DNA from: Saprospiraceae bacterium
GTDB taxonomy: Bacteria; Bacteroidota; Bacteroidia; Chitinophagales; Saprospiraceae
DNA: 64,000 nucleotides
Direction: 5' to 3'
Assembly: GCA_020848695.1 (NCBI GenBank)
Contig: JADLHT010000017.1
Location: 62,001 to 126,000, forward strand
Shown: positions 46,980-55,525 of the stretch, in pieces
How the letters are laid out: every line of letters begins with the position of its first letter
Position numbering within the stretch: position 1 is the first letter of the stretch
Notes under the pieces: model-generated
Told to the model about the DNA's origin: nothing
Database searches by the model: none
What the model saw: the letters and a program-made list of their open reading frames with translations, nothing else
Program-made: the position numbers and the translations under genes

Positions 46980-49046
46980 ATGTTTAAAAATAGTTATTTC
47001 TACTTTTTTATTCTTATAAATACCATATTAGTTTCTTGCACGAGAGAAAATCCGAGTTGGGAGGTCGGCTTGTTGACTCCTTTGATTAAATCTTCCTTGA
47101 AAATAAAAGATTTGTCCAGAGATTCTTTAGTAACCTCAGATACAAGTGGTTTGATACGTTTGGTTTACTCAAAAAATTTAAACAATATCAGTGTAGATTC
47201 TTTTTTTTCAATATCAGATACAACTGTAGCTAAATCATTTGCTATTGATTCATTACGGCTATACAACTTAACAATTGATTATCCATTTACCTTAGGTAGC
47301 ATTGCCAGACAGGCTGGATCAATTGGATTACTAATCCTTGCCTTGCAGGGTAACACTATTGCGATCCCTTCTATTGGTCCTTTGTCTGTTCCAAAAATTG
47401 AATACAATGCGGATACTATTTTTACTTCCATGAGTTTGGATGATGGGAAGATCGAAGTAAAGTTTTCAAATAATCTTCCTATTGATATTACTGATGTTAA
47501 ATTTGAACTGAGAAATGTATTGAATAACGAATTATTGGTTGATGGAAACTTTCCATTCATTAAGTCAAATTCTGTAGAAGCTCAAACATATTCATTAGCC
47601 GGCAAAACATTTGGCTCAAAAATTGCCATTGAAGTGAAAAGTTTTTCATCTCCTGGAAGTAATAATGTACCGGTATTGATTGATACAAACAATTCAATAG
47701 TTGCTAGTCTTCGAGTATATGATCTTCGACCCAATAAAGCCACTGCACTTTGGCCTGCACAGAATATTATTGAACAATACTTAGATTTCAATTTAAGAAG
47801 ATTAAATGTAGAATTAACTTATGCAGATATTAAGAGTGGAAAGATTTTTCTTAAATTGAAAAGTACAATAGACGATACTTTGCATTTTTATTACGATTTG
47901 CCAGGTGCAACTAAGAATGGTGTTCCTTTTAAGATTATTAAAGATTTAGCACCGGGAACAACATCTAATCCTTCTTCAATATTTGAAGTATATGATTTTT
48001 CCGGCTATCAATTGGATCTATCCGGAAGTAATAAAGACACCTTTAATGCTACACCCAATTCGATCATAGTTAGAATTGATTCGACTGGAATACAGAAAAC
48101 ATTTTCTAAAGCAGATAACATTCAAGTCGAACTTGGATTTCAAAACTTGAAACCTTCTTATGCTCGTGGCTATATGTCTATGGATACTTTTAGTTTTGGA
48201 CCCGCAACACAGGATTTAGAATTTTTTAAGGATATCAGTGGAAAGGTCAACTTTGATGATGCCAATATGAGTGTTGTTGTTAAAAACAGTATTGGAACAG
48301 ATGCCATTGGTGAAATAAAAAAATTTAAGGTAATTAATACAAGAAAACAAACACAAACTCAATTGACCTCAACAGAACTAAATAAGCTTATTGTCATCCC
48401 AAGAGCAATAGATAATAATGGGAAGCTTCCTGTTAGTTCTAGTTTAACAGAAGTAAAACTGAATAAGTCTAATTCAAATCTTGCTTCACTTATTAGTACG
48501 CTTCCTGATCAAATAGAATATGAAATTCAAATGAGAACCAACCCAAATGGTGATCTGTATGGTAGAAAAGATTTTATATATGATGGAGAGCTTTTGGATA
48601 TAAGCTTACAGTTAGACGTTCCATTGAATTTTTCTGCTGAAGATTTGAGTCTGACAAGGATAGAAAATTTTAATGGACAAACATTCGATCTGCAGAATGT
48701 TATTGATGGAGTATTGATGCTAAATTTTGAAAATCAATATCCTTTGGCTATGCATGTTCAACTCGATTTTATTGATGATTCTGGTGCAAATCCTGTCAAA
48801 TATTTTACAATTGAGTCTAATATCTTGCCAGGTGACTTGGATCAAAACGGAAAGGTGTTAAATAAAAAAAGTTCCCTTACTCAAATTCCAATTTCTGCAA
48901 AGGAAATTGAAAATTTGAATAAGGCCAACAAAATAATAATTAAAGCAAGATTTAGTACTAAGGATAATCCAAATCTAATTAAAATTTATGATTATTATTG
49001 TATGGATTTAGTTCTTTCAGCCTCTTTTAATTATAAAATAGATTAG
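46980..49046 (+). CDS. Large lipoprotein of unknown function
   Basis: The 688-residue product has a lipoprotein signal with Cys at residue 20 (MFKNSYFYFFILINTILVSC), so it is anchored to a membrane, probably the outer one. The mature part is beta-rich with repeated segments of the type 'L.....L.v.l....p....' and 'tnsv.....l....v..', suggesting several Ig-like or beta-sandwich domains (for example DNIQVELGFQNLKPSYARGYMSMDTF and LDISLQLDVPLNFSAEDLSL). No family is recognised with confidence. The stop is four bases before the start of an outer-membrane barrel gene, so both are translationally close and likely work together at the outer membrane. Confidence 0.75.
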   Translation: MFKNSYFYFFILINTILVSCTRENPSWEVGLLTPLIKSSLKIKDLSRDSLVTSDTSGLIRLVYSKNLNNISVDSFFSISDTTVAKSFAIDSLRLYNLTIDYPFTLGSIARQAGSIGLLILALQGNTIAIPSIGPLSVPKIEYNADTIFTSMSLDDGKIEVKFSNNLPIDITDVKFELRNVLNNELLVDGNFPFIKSNSVEAQTYSLAGKTFGSKIAIEVKSFSSPGSNNVPVLIDTNNSIVASLRVYDLRPNKATALWPAQNIIEQYLDFNLRRLNVELTYADIKSGKIFLKLKSTIDDTLHFYYDLPGATKNGVPFKIIKDLAPGTTSNPSSIFEVYDFSGYQLDLSGSNKDTFNATPNSIIVRIDSTGIQKTFSKADNIQVELGFQNLKPSYARGYMSMDTFSFGPATQDLEFFKDISGKVNFDDANMSVVVKNSIGTDAIGEIKKFKVINTRKQTQTQLTSTELNKLIVIPRAIDNNGKLPVSSSLTEVKLNKSNSNLASLISTLPDQIEYEIQMRTNPNGDLYGRKDFIYDGELLDISLQLDVPLNFSAEDLSLTRIENFNGQTFDLQNVIDGVLMLNFENQYPLAMHVQLDFIDDSGANPVKYFTIESNILPGDLDQNGKVLNKKSSLTQIPISAKEIENLNKANKIIIKARFSTKDNPNLIKIYDYYCMDLVLSASFNYKID

Positions 49047-49050
49047 TAAA

Positions 49051-50262
49051 ATGAGGCTATTACTATTTCTCTTTCCTGTTATACTTTTTTCGCAAGGAGA
49101 TGATCTTGGTAGAAAAATTAATTTTTATTTTAACTCATCTATTGATGGTGGAGCCAGGCAAGTTTCATCAAGATTTATTAGCAGATATTTCCAAGGAGGA
49201 ATTATTTCGAATGAGATTAAAAATTCATTTTTTAACAAACTCGAGAATAGTAATACTGCTGGCGCACTTCTTGATCTAGACTTTGTTATAAGGAAGTATA
49301 GAAATTCAGATAACAGTCAGATTTTAAGATCGTATTATTCATTCTCACTTGAATCATTTTCATTCTTTGAAGCGCAGTTCACAAAAGATTTATTTGGGCT
49401 CTATTTCTATGGAAATCAAAAATATGAAAATCTTGAAGCCGATCTATCTAATATGAGTTTTAACCAGTTAAGCTTCCAATCTATAAAATTAGGTTTGTTT
49501 CAAAAAATAGGCAGAATTGGAGTAGGAGCAAAAATAGCTTATGTGCTTGGACAAGGAGAGATACAACTTAAATCATACGAATCTTCATTATTTACTGCAA
49601 AATATGGTACGTACCTTGATCTGAATTTAATGGCTAAAGGGCGAACAACAGATTTAGACAACTATCATTTTTTTTCTCATCAAGGATTAGGATTTGCTGT
49701 TGACCTCGAGTTGGTCTTAAATTATCAAGATAAATCATTTATTAAAGCAGAGATTAATAGATTGGGTTCACTTAAATGGAATGATTATTTGAAAGAACAT
49801 AGTATAGATACGAGCTATCGTTTCGAAGGGATAGAAGTTAGTTCCTTATTGGATTCTTTTGTTTTTGATTTAAAATCTCCTCTTGAATTTAAAAAAGATC
49901 TTGTTAAGACAAGTTCTGTAATAAACAGAAGAATTAAATTGCCTTCACAATACACCCTTCAGATACACCATCATTTTATTAAAGACATCTTGTGGCTGAA
50001 TAGTAGAGTAAATTTTGTTACAACGGAGAATTACAATGCTTCACTTCAATGTGATTTTAATTTAAAATTAATTCGCTTCATGTACCTTGGGTTGAGTGCC
50101 GGTATTGGCGGTTATTCCAAATGGAACTCGGGAATGACTGCAGGTATTAATCTGTGGAACAGAATTCGATTAGATGTAAAGGCTAATTCAATGTTTAATA
50201 TCATTAATATGGACAAGCCGGCATCCTTAATTGGAAGTGTAAATTTTGTTTTAGGGATATAA
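49051..50262 (+). CDS. Outer-membrane beta-barrel protein (DUF5723-like)
   Basis: The 403-residue product has a short signal peptide (MRLLLFLFPVILFSQ). The rest is a series of amphipathic strands such as GLFQKIGRIGVGAKIAYVLG, GLGFAVDLELVLNYQ and SFIKAEINRLGSLKWND, which match the style of the DUF5723 group in Bacteroidota. The length is typical for a barrel of 14-18 strands. It is paired with the large lipoprotein upstream. The assignment to DUF5723 rests on the DLG-x-I/L-x-W-type segment and is moderate; the function is unknown. Confidence 0.65.
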   Translation: MRLLLFLFPVILFSQGDDLGRKINFYFNSSIDGGARQVSSRFISRYFQGGIISNEIKNSFFNKLENSNTAGALLDLDFVIRKYRNSDNSQILRSYYSFSLESFSFFEAQFTKDLFGLYFYGNQKYENLEADLSNMSFNQLSFQSIKLGLFQKIGRIGVGAKIAYVLGQGEIQLKSYESSLFTAKYGTYLDLNLMAKGRTTDLDNYHFFSHQGLGFAVDLELVLNYQDKSFIKAEINRLGSLKWNDYLKEHSIDTSYRFEGIEVSSLLDSFVFDLKSPLEFKKDLVKTSSVINRRIKLPSQYTLQIHHHFIKDILWLNSRVNFVTTENYNASLQCDFNLKLIRFMYLGLSAGIGGYSKWNSGMTAGINLWNRIRLDVKANSMFNIINMDKPASLIGSVNFVLGI

Positions 50263-50279
50263 ATTAAGGTATTAGAAAA

Positions 50280-50846
50280 TTATTTTTTTTCAATTTTTTC
50301 CTTAATAAATTTTTCTACGATGTTCGAGAGATATTCCTCAAATTTCTTTAACTCAGCAGGAGCGGAATGAGAATCAGTAACTTGCTTGAATTCTCCGGTA
50401 TAATTAATTCCGGTTATTGTTAGGGGAAGGTCTGCAATAATTTCCTGTTCATTGGTAGGATAATAATTTGACATGCTGCTAAATTTAATATTAGATGCTT
50501 TTGTTTTAATCTCGTTCCATTGGGATTCAGATATGAGTCCATAAAAATTACCTTCATGAGTTACATGCTGTAGTCCTTGATAGCAGGCAACTCCATTCGA
50601 GTAAAGATTGAATTCAAATGTTGGACAAAAGCCAAAGCAGGCTGTCTTCTTGAACTGCAATAATAAATCTAGCCCTTTTGTTAAGGTATCTTTTTCTGTC
50701 ATTGAGCTTATAAATATGGGCATCGACGGAATATTATTTATGTTGGAAGAATGAGAAGTTGGTCGATGATTATGAGTAATTTTTTTCTTGTTACTGCAAG
50801 CCGACATTAAAAAAAGGCATATTATTACATATTCAAATACTTTCAC
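50280..50846 (-). CDS. DUF6438-domain lipoprotein
   Basis: The 188-residue product has a lipoprotein signal (MKVFEYVIICLFLMSACSN, Cys17 in MSAC) and then a domain with LQFKKTACFGFCPTFEFNLYSNGVACYQG and GNFYGLISESQWNEI. This pattern 'aCfGfCP.y...i..nG...y.G...v...G.y' is typical of DUF6438, found in small Bacteroidota lipoproteins. Function is unknown. It sits one base after the yidC stop on the same strand, so it is likely expressed with yidC. Confidence 0.8.
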   Translation of the reverse strand: MKVFEYVIICLFLMSACSNKKKITHNHRPTSHSSNINNIPSMPIFISSMTEKDTLTKGLDLLLQFKKTACFGFCPTFEFNLYSNGVACYQGLQHVTHEGNFYGLISESQWNEIKTKASNIKFSSMSNYYPTNEQEIIADLPLTITGINYTGEFKQVTDSHSAPAELKKFEEYLSNIVEKFIKEKIEKK

Positions 50847-50847
50847 T

Positions 50848-52683
50848 TTATTGCTTTCTTTTGGTGTTTTTTAATTTCTCTTGCTCAAGTCTTTGTCGTT
50901 CTTTCATCAGTTCTTCCATTTTTTCTCTAAAGCCACCCTTTTTCTTAGGTTTGGATTTGTTGAGTTCCAATTGGGCTCGAATTTTCTCCGTATTAAACAA
51001 TATACTTCTTCCAGCAAGTGTTTGACCAATGTTCAATAGATTGCTAAAAAACATATAACAAGTCAAACCAGCCGCAGTTTTATTGAACATGAACCAAAAA
51101 ATCAAAGGCATTAGATACTGCATATACAACATCGCCGGATTTGATGAAAAATCAGTGGTCTTAGAGTTAAAGTATGTAAATATTACTGTTGAAACTACCC
51201 ATAAAAAGGCAAATAAACTTAGTGTGTTTCCAAAAAAAGGAATAGAGAATGGAAGGTGCATGAATACATCATAAGAGGTTAGGTCTGTAGCCCATAAAAA
51301 TGACTCTTGTCGAAATTCAATGGTTGCAGGAAAAAATCGGTACAAGGCAATCCAAATAGGAGTTTGTAATAATAAAGGAAGACATCCCCCAAGAGGATTA
51401 ACACCAAATTCATTGTACATTTTCATGGTTTCCACCTGTTGTTGTTGCATATCATCTTTATGCTTCGCCTTTACTTTGTCTATCTCAGGTTTTAATGCTA
51501 ACATTTTTGCCTGTGATTGCAACATTTTATAGGATAAGGGGAATACGACCAGTTTTACAATTAGTGTCATGATCAGGATGATAATTCCTTTACTTCCTAT
51601 CAAACCGGCTAAAAAGTTGAACAAGGGCCTAATTAAAAATTTATTAATGGTACCAAATATTGACCAACCATAAGAAATTACGTCTTCAAGTTTATTATTG
51701 AATGCTTTCAAATGATTATATTCGTTAGGCCCAATGTACCATTGCATGTTCATGGTATTATTGTTGATCTGTGTTGATGAAAACACCAAGGTTGATTTTA
51801 GTATTTTCATGTCTTCAGAATTTTCCGGCAACATTACGGTCTCAATATTACCTGATGAAAAAACATTTTCTGGGATTAAAGAACTGTTGAAAAACTGATT
51901 GGAATGGGAAACCCATTCTAGATTTTTCTTGCCTTCAACCAAATCACTGGAAGTACAGGAACAATAATTGGCGTTCTCCGATTTTTCTTTGTAATATGCC
52001 GAAGAATATGATTGTTCATATTGCGTGTTCTTTTCCAGACGATCTAAATGATTTTCCCAGTAAATTTGAACATTGTCGGTTAAGTTCATTCCCTCTGCTC
52101 GAATTTTGTAATCTAGCTTATAGGAATTAGCAGAAAGACTATATTCTTGAATGAAGTATCCTCCTTTGGGTGAAGCTGCTTTTAATATAAGTTTAGAATC
52201 ATTGCTCTCGATTACCTCAAAATTAAGATTGGATGAATTAAGGTCTCCATTAGATGTTTTAAGTAAGTAGTCAAATTTGTTCTTGGGATCTTCGAGTAAA
52301 TACAAATCCGTTTTGCTTTCATTCTGAGCACTATCCGTAATAATTTTAAAGTATTTTAAAATTTTTGCCGAACGAATTTGTCCTCCTTTGTTGCTAATTG
52401 AAATATCTACCAAATTATTTTTTAAAGTATAATACTTTTCAACAAATCTTGATGAGTCTAAAATAGAAGAGTCAGTTGAAGAATTTATATTTGAATAATT
52501 GTTATCGGATTCATTTTGTGTTATTAATTTATCCTCATTATTAATTTTCTCAACTTGCTTAAGTGAGTCTTGTAATTTTTTTTCAATGGCTTGTTTTTCC
52601 ATTTGGGGCTTAATAAAAAATTGACTCCAGCCGAGCATTACAACTAAGATTAAAACAAAACCTATGATATGATTACGATCCAT
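50848..52683 (-). CDS. yidC: Membrane protein insertase YidC
   Basis: YidC inserts and folds inner-membrane proteins, alone or with SecYEG. The 611-residue product has an N-terminal membrane anchor (MDRNHIIGFVLILVVMLGWSQFF), a large periplasmic domain (about 70-350), and a conserved C-terminal core with about five membrane segments: LIGSKGIIILIMTLIVKLVVFPLSYKMLQSQAKM, PLGGCLPLLLQTPIWIALYRFFPATIEFRQESFLWATDLTSYD, and FWFMFNKTAAGLTCYMFFSNLLNIGQTL. A basic tail rich in Lys/Arg follows, which contacts the ribosome. It is the Gram-negative type with a large periplasmic domain. Confidence 0.97.
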   Translation of the reverse strand: MDRNHIIGFVLILVVMLGWSQFFIKPQMEKQAIEKKLQDSLKQVEKINNEDKLITQNESDNNYSNINSSTDSSILDSSRFVEKYYTLKNNLVDISISNKGGQIRSAKILKYFKIITDSAQNESKTDLYLLEDPKNKFDYLLKTSNGDLNSSNLNFEVIESNDSKLILKAASPKGGYFIQEYSLSANSYKLDYKIRAEGMNLTDNVQIYWENHLDRLEKNTQYEQSYSSAYYKEKSENANYCSCTSSDLVEGKKNLEWVSHSNQFFNSSLIPENVFSSGNIETVMLPENSEDMKILKSTLVFSSTQINNNTMNMQWYIGPNEYNHLKAFNNKLEDVISYGWSIFGTINKFLIRPLFNFLAGLIGSKGIIILIMTLIVKLVVFPLSYKMLQSQAKMLALKPEIDKVKAKHKDDMQQQQVETMKMYNEFGVNPLGGCLPLLLQTPIWIALYRFFPATIEFRQESFLWATDLTSYDVFMHLPFSIPFFGNTLSLFAFLWVVSTVIFTYFNSKTTDFSSNPAMLYMQYLMPLIFWFMFNKTAAGLTCYMFFSNLLNIGQTLAGRSILFNTEKIRAQLELNKSKPKKKGGFREKMEELMKERQRLEQEKLKNTKRKQ

Positions 52684-52703
52684 GATATTTTTAAGAAAGA
52701 CCG

Positions 52704-52711
52704 CAAAAGTA
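52704..52711 (-). promoter_or_regulatory. -7 box TACTTTTG of yidC
   Basis: On the minus strand TACTTTTG fits TAnnTTTG and lies 20 bases before the yidC ATG. It is downstream of the terminator at 52784-52816, so yidC can be transcribed independently of the RNA gene upstream. Confidence 0.55.
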
Positions 52712-52783
52712 CTAAAATAGTGGGAGCAATAGAGAATTCGAAGGTTTAGAACTTTAATCCGTCATTTTTAACCTTATCTGAAT

Positions 52784-52816
52784 AAAAAAAAACTATCCGA
52801 ACCTTTGTTCGGATAG
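52784..52816 (-). terminator. Rho-independent terminator of the structured RNA
   Basis: On the minus strand CTATCCGAAC, loop AAAG, GTTCGGATAG form a perfect ten-base-pair stem followed by U9. It has no U-tract on the plus strand, so it ends a transcript that comes from higher coordinates, upstream of the separate yidC promoter. Confidence 0.9.
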
Positions 52817-52975
52817 ATCCTAAGTCAGTAGTAGGTAAATATATGTAAGAAATTTAGGCTTGAGAAATGGATGAAATCTGTGGAATAAACTCCGATACCC
52901 GGGTACCGGAGTTAACCTTACCTATTACTACCTGAGGTAAATAACAGATAAAATATCTAAGCCACAGATTTATCA
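52784..52975 (-). ncRNA. Candidate structured small RNA upstream of yidC
   Basis: The minus strand carries a run of paired segments that ends in a strong terminator at 52784-52816. A ten-base-pair perfect stem (52962-52971 with 52874-52883, AAATCTGTGG-type) encloses a GC-rich hairpin at 52888-52913. An alternative long-range pairing is possible between 52916-52932 and 52828-52838 (GTAG-TAAT-AGGTAA with TTACCTACTAC). No protein frame covers this region, and yidC has its own -7 box downstream. The size of about 190 nt is close to that of 6S RNA, but I could not draw the 6S rod with a central bubble, so the class is left open. The 5' end is a guess, placed next to the first strand of the stem. 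Confidence 0.5.
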
Positions 52976-53290
52976 AATCGCACATTGTTGTTGTACACTA
53001 ACGTCACATAATAGATGATTCCCTTAATTTAAAATTCGCTGCTTTTTCTAAAAAGTTTTTTAAAAATTTTCTAAAATACTAATAATCATAATTTTAAATA
53101 TTAATACTAATTTATATCTATTCCACTTGAATAAATGATGCTTATCTGATTGTCTAAAATTTGTTCATCTGATACATTGAGTATAATATGTTGATATTCA
53201 ACGATATGTAAACTATTAAATTCAAGTGAATCTCACAAAAAATAATTGAATAACCAGGCACATTGATTGTTTTTTTATTTTTACAGGCTC
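52976..53290. other. AT-rich intergenic region before aroA
   Basis: No gene is visible. It holds two inverted repeats: GTTGA-TAT-TCAAC at 53190-53202, flanked by ATAT/GATAT, and CACTTGAAT (53124-53132) with ATTCAAGTG (53220-53228). Either could be an operator or a structure in the aroA leader. No exact TAnnTTTG box was found before the ATG at 53291. Confidence 0.4.
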
Positions 53291-54532
53291 ATGATTTACT
53301 CTATTGTTCCCAATCCTTTAAAGAATAATAGTATATTTATACAACTTCCTGCATCGAAGAGTCAATCTAATAGAGCTCTGATTATTCAAGCTCTTTCTGA
53401 AGAAAAACCAATCATCCAAAATCTTTCTCAGGCAGAAGATAGCTTAATACTTGAAAAGATACTTAAAGGCAAAGCGCATTTAATAAATGTAGGTCATGCG
53501 GGCACTACACTGAGGTTCTTATGTGCCTATTTATGTATTCATAAAGGCGAGTTTATTCTGAATGGTTCTGATAGATTGAAGCAAAGACCTATTCAGGATC
53601 TGGTAGAAGCTTTGAAGGCGTTAAAGGCAGAGGTATTATATCTCGAAAAAGATAAGTTTATTCCGATCAAAATCATTGGTAATCCACGCTTGAAAGGAGG
53701 TGAAATCGAGCTTAATGCATCTTTAAGCAGTCAATTTCTTAGCTCACTGCTAATGATTGCTCCCTGTCTTACTGAGGGCTTAAAAATAAAAATTTTGGAT
53801 AAACTAGCATCTCCTGCATTTGTTGAACTAACAGTAAATATGATGCAGAGCCAAGGTGTAAAATGTGAGGTTTCAGAAAATACCTATTATGTTAAAAAAC
53901 AAAAGTATAATAATGCTACAATAAATATTGAATCTGATTATACCTCCGTTTCTTATTGGTTTTCAGTACTTGCTATTATTCCATCAGATGTTGAATTTGT
54001 ATTTGACAATATTACCCAACCAAGTACTCAGCCTGATAGTATTGTTGTAAAAATCTTTGAAGAAATTGGAATTTCTTCCAATTTTAAGAACAATAAATTA
54101 TTTATACGTAAAACAAGTAATTTTTCGAAACCTAAAAAACTAAAATTTAATCTGGAGTCTTGTCCGGATCTTACTCAGTCAATTATGTGTACTTGTGCTG
54201 CATTAAATATTGAATTGGAATTAAATGGTTTGTATACCTTGCCTTTCAAAGAGTCTGACCGGCTGAGTTCAATGAAAATTGAGTTGGCTAAATTTGCAAT
54301 TCATGTTGAAATTATTGATCAGAATACGATTATCCAAACAGGCGAATTTGTTAAAAATACAAATGCAATCATTGAAACTTATTCTGATCATCGTATGGCA
54401 CTTTCGTTCGCACCCTTGCTCTTTATAAATGGATATATAAACATTAATCATCCAGATGTTGTTAAAAAGTCATACCCAGAGTTCTGGAAAGAATTTTCAA
54501 AAATTTCAAAGATTGTTGAAGTAAAACATTAA
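53291..54532 (+). CDS. aroA: 3-phosphoshikimate 1-carboxyvinyltransferase (EPSP synthase)
   Basis: AroA joins shikimate 3-phosphate and phosphoenolpyruvate in the chorismate pathway. The 413-residue product has the family segments LPASKSQSNRALI near the N-terminus, the NVGHAGTTLRFLCAYL block, NGSDRLKQRPIQDLVEAL, SSQFLSSLLMIAPCL, and the C-terminal LPFKESDRLSSMKIEL and YSDHRMALSFAPLL. The start at 53291 is an ATG; the longer frame from a TTG at 53267 would put a hydrophobic Phe/Tyr stretch before it, which is unlikely. Three bases separate it from aroC, so the two steps are probably co-expressed. Confidence 0.96.
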   Translation: MIYSIVPNPLKNNSIFIQLPASKSQSNRALIIQALSEEKPIIQNLSQAEDSLILEKILKGKAHLINVGHAGTTLRFLCAYLCIHKGEFILNGSDRLKQRPIQDLVEALKALKAEVLYLEKDKFIPIKIIGNPRLKGGEIELNASLSSQFLSSLLMIAPCLTEGLKIKILDKLASPAFVELTVNMMQSQGVKCEVSENTYYVKKQKYNNATINIESDYTSVSYWFSVLAIIPSDVEFVFDNITQPSTQPDSIVVKIFEEIGISSNFKNNKLFIRKTSNFSKPKKLKFNLESCPDLTQSIMCTCAALNIELELNGLYTLPFKESDRLSSMKIELAKFAIHVEIIDQNTIIQTGEFVKNTNAIIETYSDHRMALSFAPLLFINGYININHPDVVKKSYPEFWKEFSKISKIVEVKH

Positions 54533-54535
54533 GCC

Positions 54536-55519
54536 TTGAATAGTTTTGGGAGAATTTTAAGAGTAAGTATTTACGGAGAGTCACATGGAGCTGTAGTTGG
54601 TGTTATTCTCGATGGTGTACCGGCTGGAATAAAAATTGTCGAAGAAGATTTTTTACAGGATATTCTAAAGCGAAAACCAGGTGGGAAGGGAACTACCACA
54701 AGAATTGAAAATGATGTTCCTGTCATAAAATCAGGCATTTTCAATAGCTTTAGTACAGGTGCGCCGATTTGTATTGAATTTATAAATAACAATATTAGAT
54801 CTGACGACTATAATCAAATAGTTCAGTTTCCGAGACCCGGACACTCTGATTTTGTTGCAAAGAAAAAATTTAATTCATATAATGATCACAGAGGAGGAGG
54901 GCATTTTTCGGGTAGATTAACTTTGCCGATAGTTGCTGCTGGTGTAATTGCAAAGAAAATATTGCCAGATTTAAAAATTCGATCCAATATTCTAGAGGTT
55001 GGTGGGAACAATAATATTGAAGAAGCCCTTGAATTAGCAATTGAGAAAAGAGATAGTATTGGCGGAATAATTGAGTGTACAGTTTCAAACCTTCCAATAG
55101 GGTTGGGAGAACCTTTTTTCGATTCTGTAGAATCTGTTTTATCCCATTTGATTTTTGCCATACCAGCTGTAAAAGGAATTGAATTTGGAGCTGGTTTTAG
55201 TTCAGCCAAGATGTTTGGATCTGACCATAATGATACATTCATAGATGCTTCCGGCAAGACTAAAACCAATCATTCAGGTGGAATTTCCGGGGGGCTTTCA
55301 AATGGTAATGATTTAATACTTCGTATTGCGGTAAAGCCGAGTTCATCTATACCTTCTCAGCAAGAAAGTTATCATTTTGGATCCGGAAGAATTGAAAAGT
55401 TAATTATAGAAGGAAGACATGATCTGTGTATAGCAATGAGAGTTCCTGTTGTTCTGGAAGCGGTCGTTAGTATTGGAATATGTGATTTGTATTTTATAAA
55501 TGAGTTAAAAAATATTTGA
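54536..55519 (+). CDS. aroC: Chorismate synthase
   Basis: AroC converts EPSP to chorismate with reduced FMN, the last common step to aromatic amino acids and other products. The 327-residue product has YGESHGAVVGV near the N-terminus, RKPGGKGTTTRIENDVP, the family block FPRPGHSDFVAKKKF and YNDHRGGGHFSGRLT, and the C-terminal KPSSSIPSQQ. It starts at a TTG (54536), three bases after the aroA stop. The next in-frame ATG is far inside the conserved part and the family usually opens M-N-S-F-G, so the TTG start is well supported. Confidence 0.96.
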   Translation: MNSFGRILRVSIYGESHGAVVGVILDGVPAGIKIVEEDFLQDILKRKPGGKGTTTRIENDVPVIKSGIFNSFSTGAPICIEFINNNIRSDDYNQIVQFPRPGHSDFVAKKKFNSYNDHRGGGHFSGRLTLPIVAAGVIAKKILPDLKIRSNILEVGGNNNIEEALELAIEKRDSIGGIIECTVSNLPIGLGEPFFDSVESVLSHLIFAIPAVKGIEFGAGFSSAKMFGSDHNDTFIDASGKTKTNHSGGISGGLSNGNDLILRIAVKPSSSIPSQQESYHFGSGRIEKLIIEGRHDLCIAMRVPVVLEAVVSIGICDLYFINELKNI

Positions 55520-55525
55520 ATTTTT

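Noticed and set aside
52784..52975. Naming the structured RNA as 6S RNA
   Set aside because: Size and terminator fit, but I could not draw the long rod with a central bubble that defines 6S. A firm class name would be a guess without an Rfam search.
54886..55269. Minus-strand 127-codon frame inside aroC
   Set aside because: It is fully covered by the conserved chorismate synthase frame and has no family pattern of its own.
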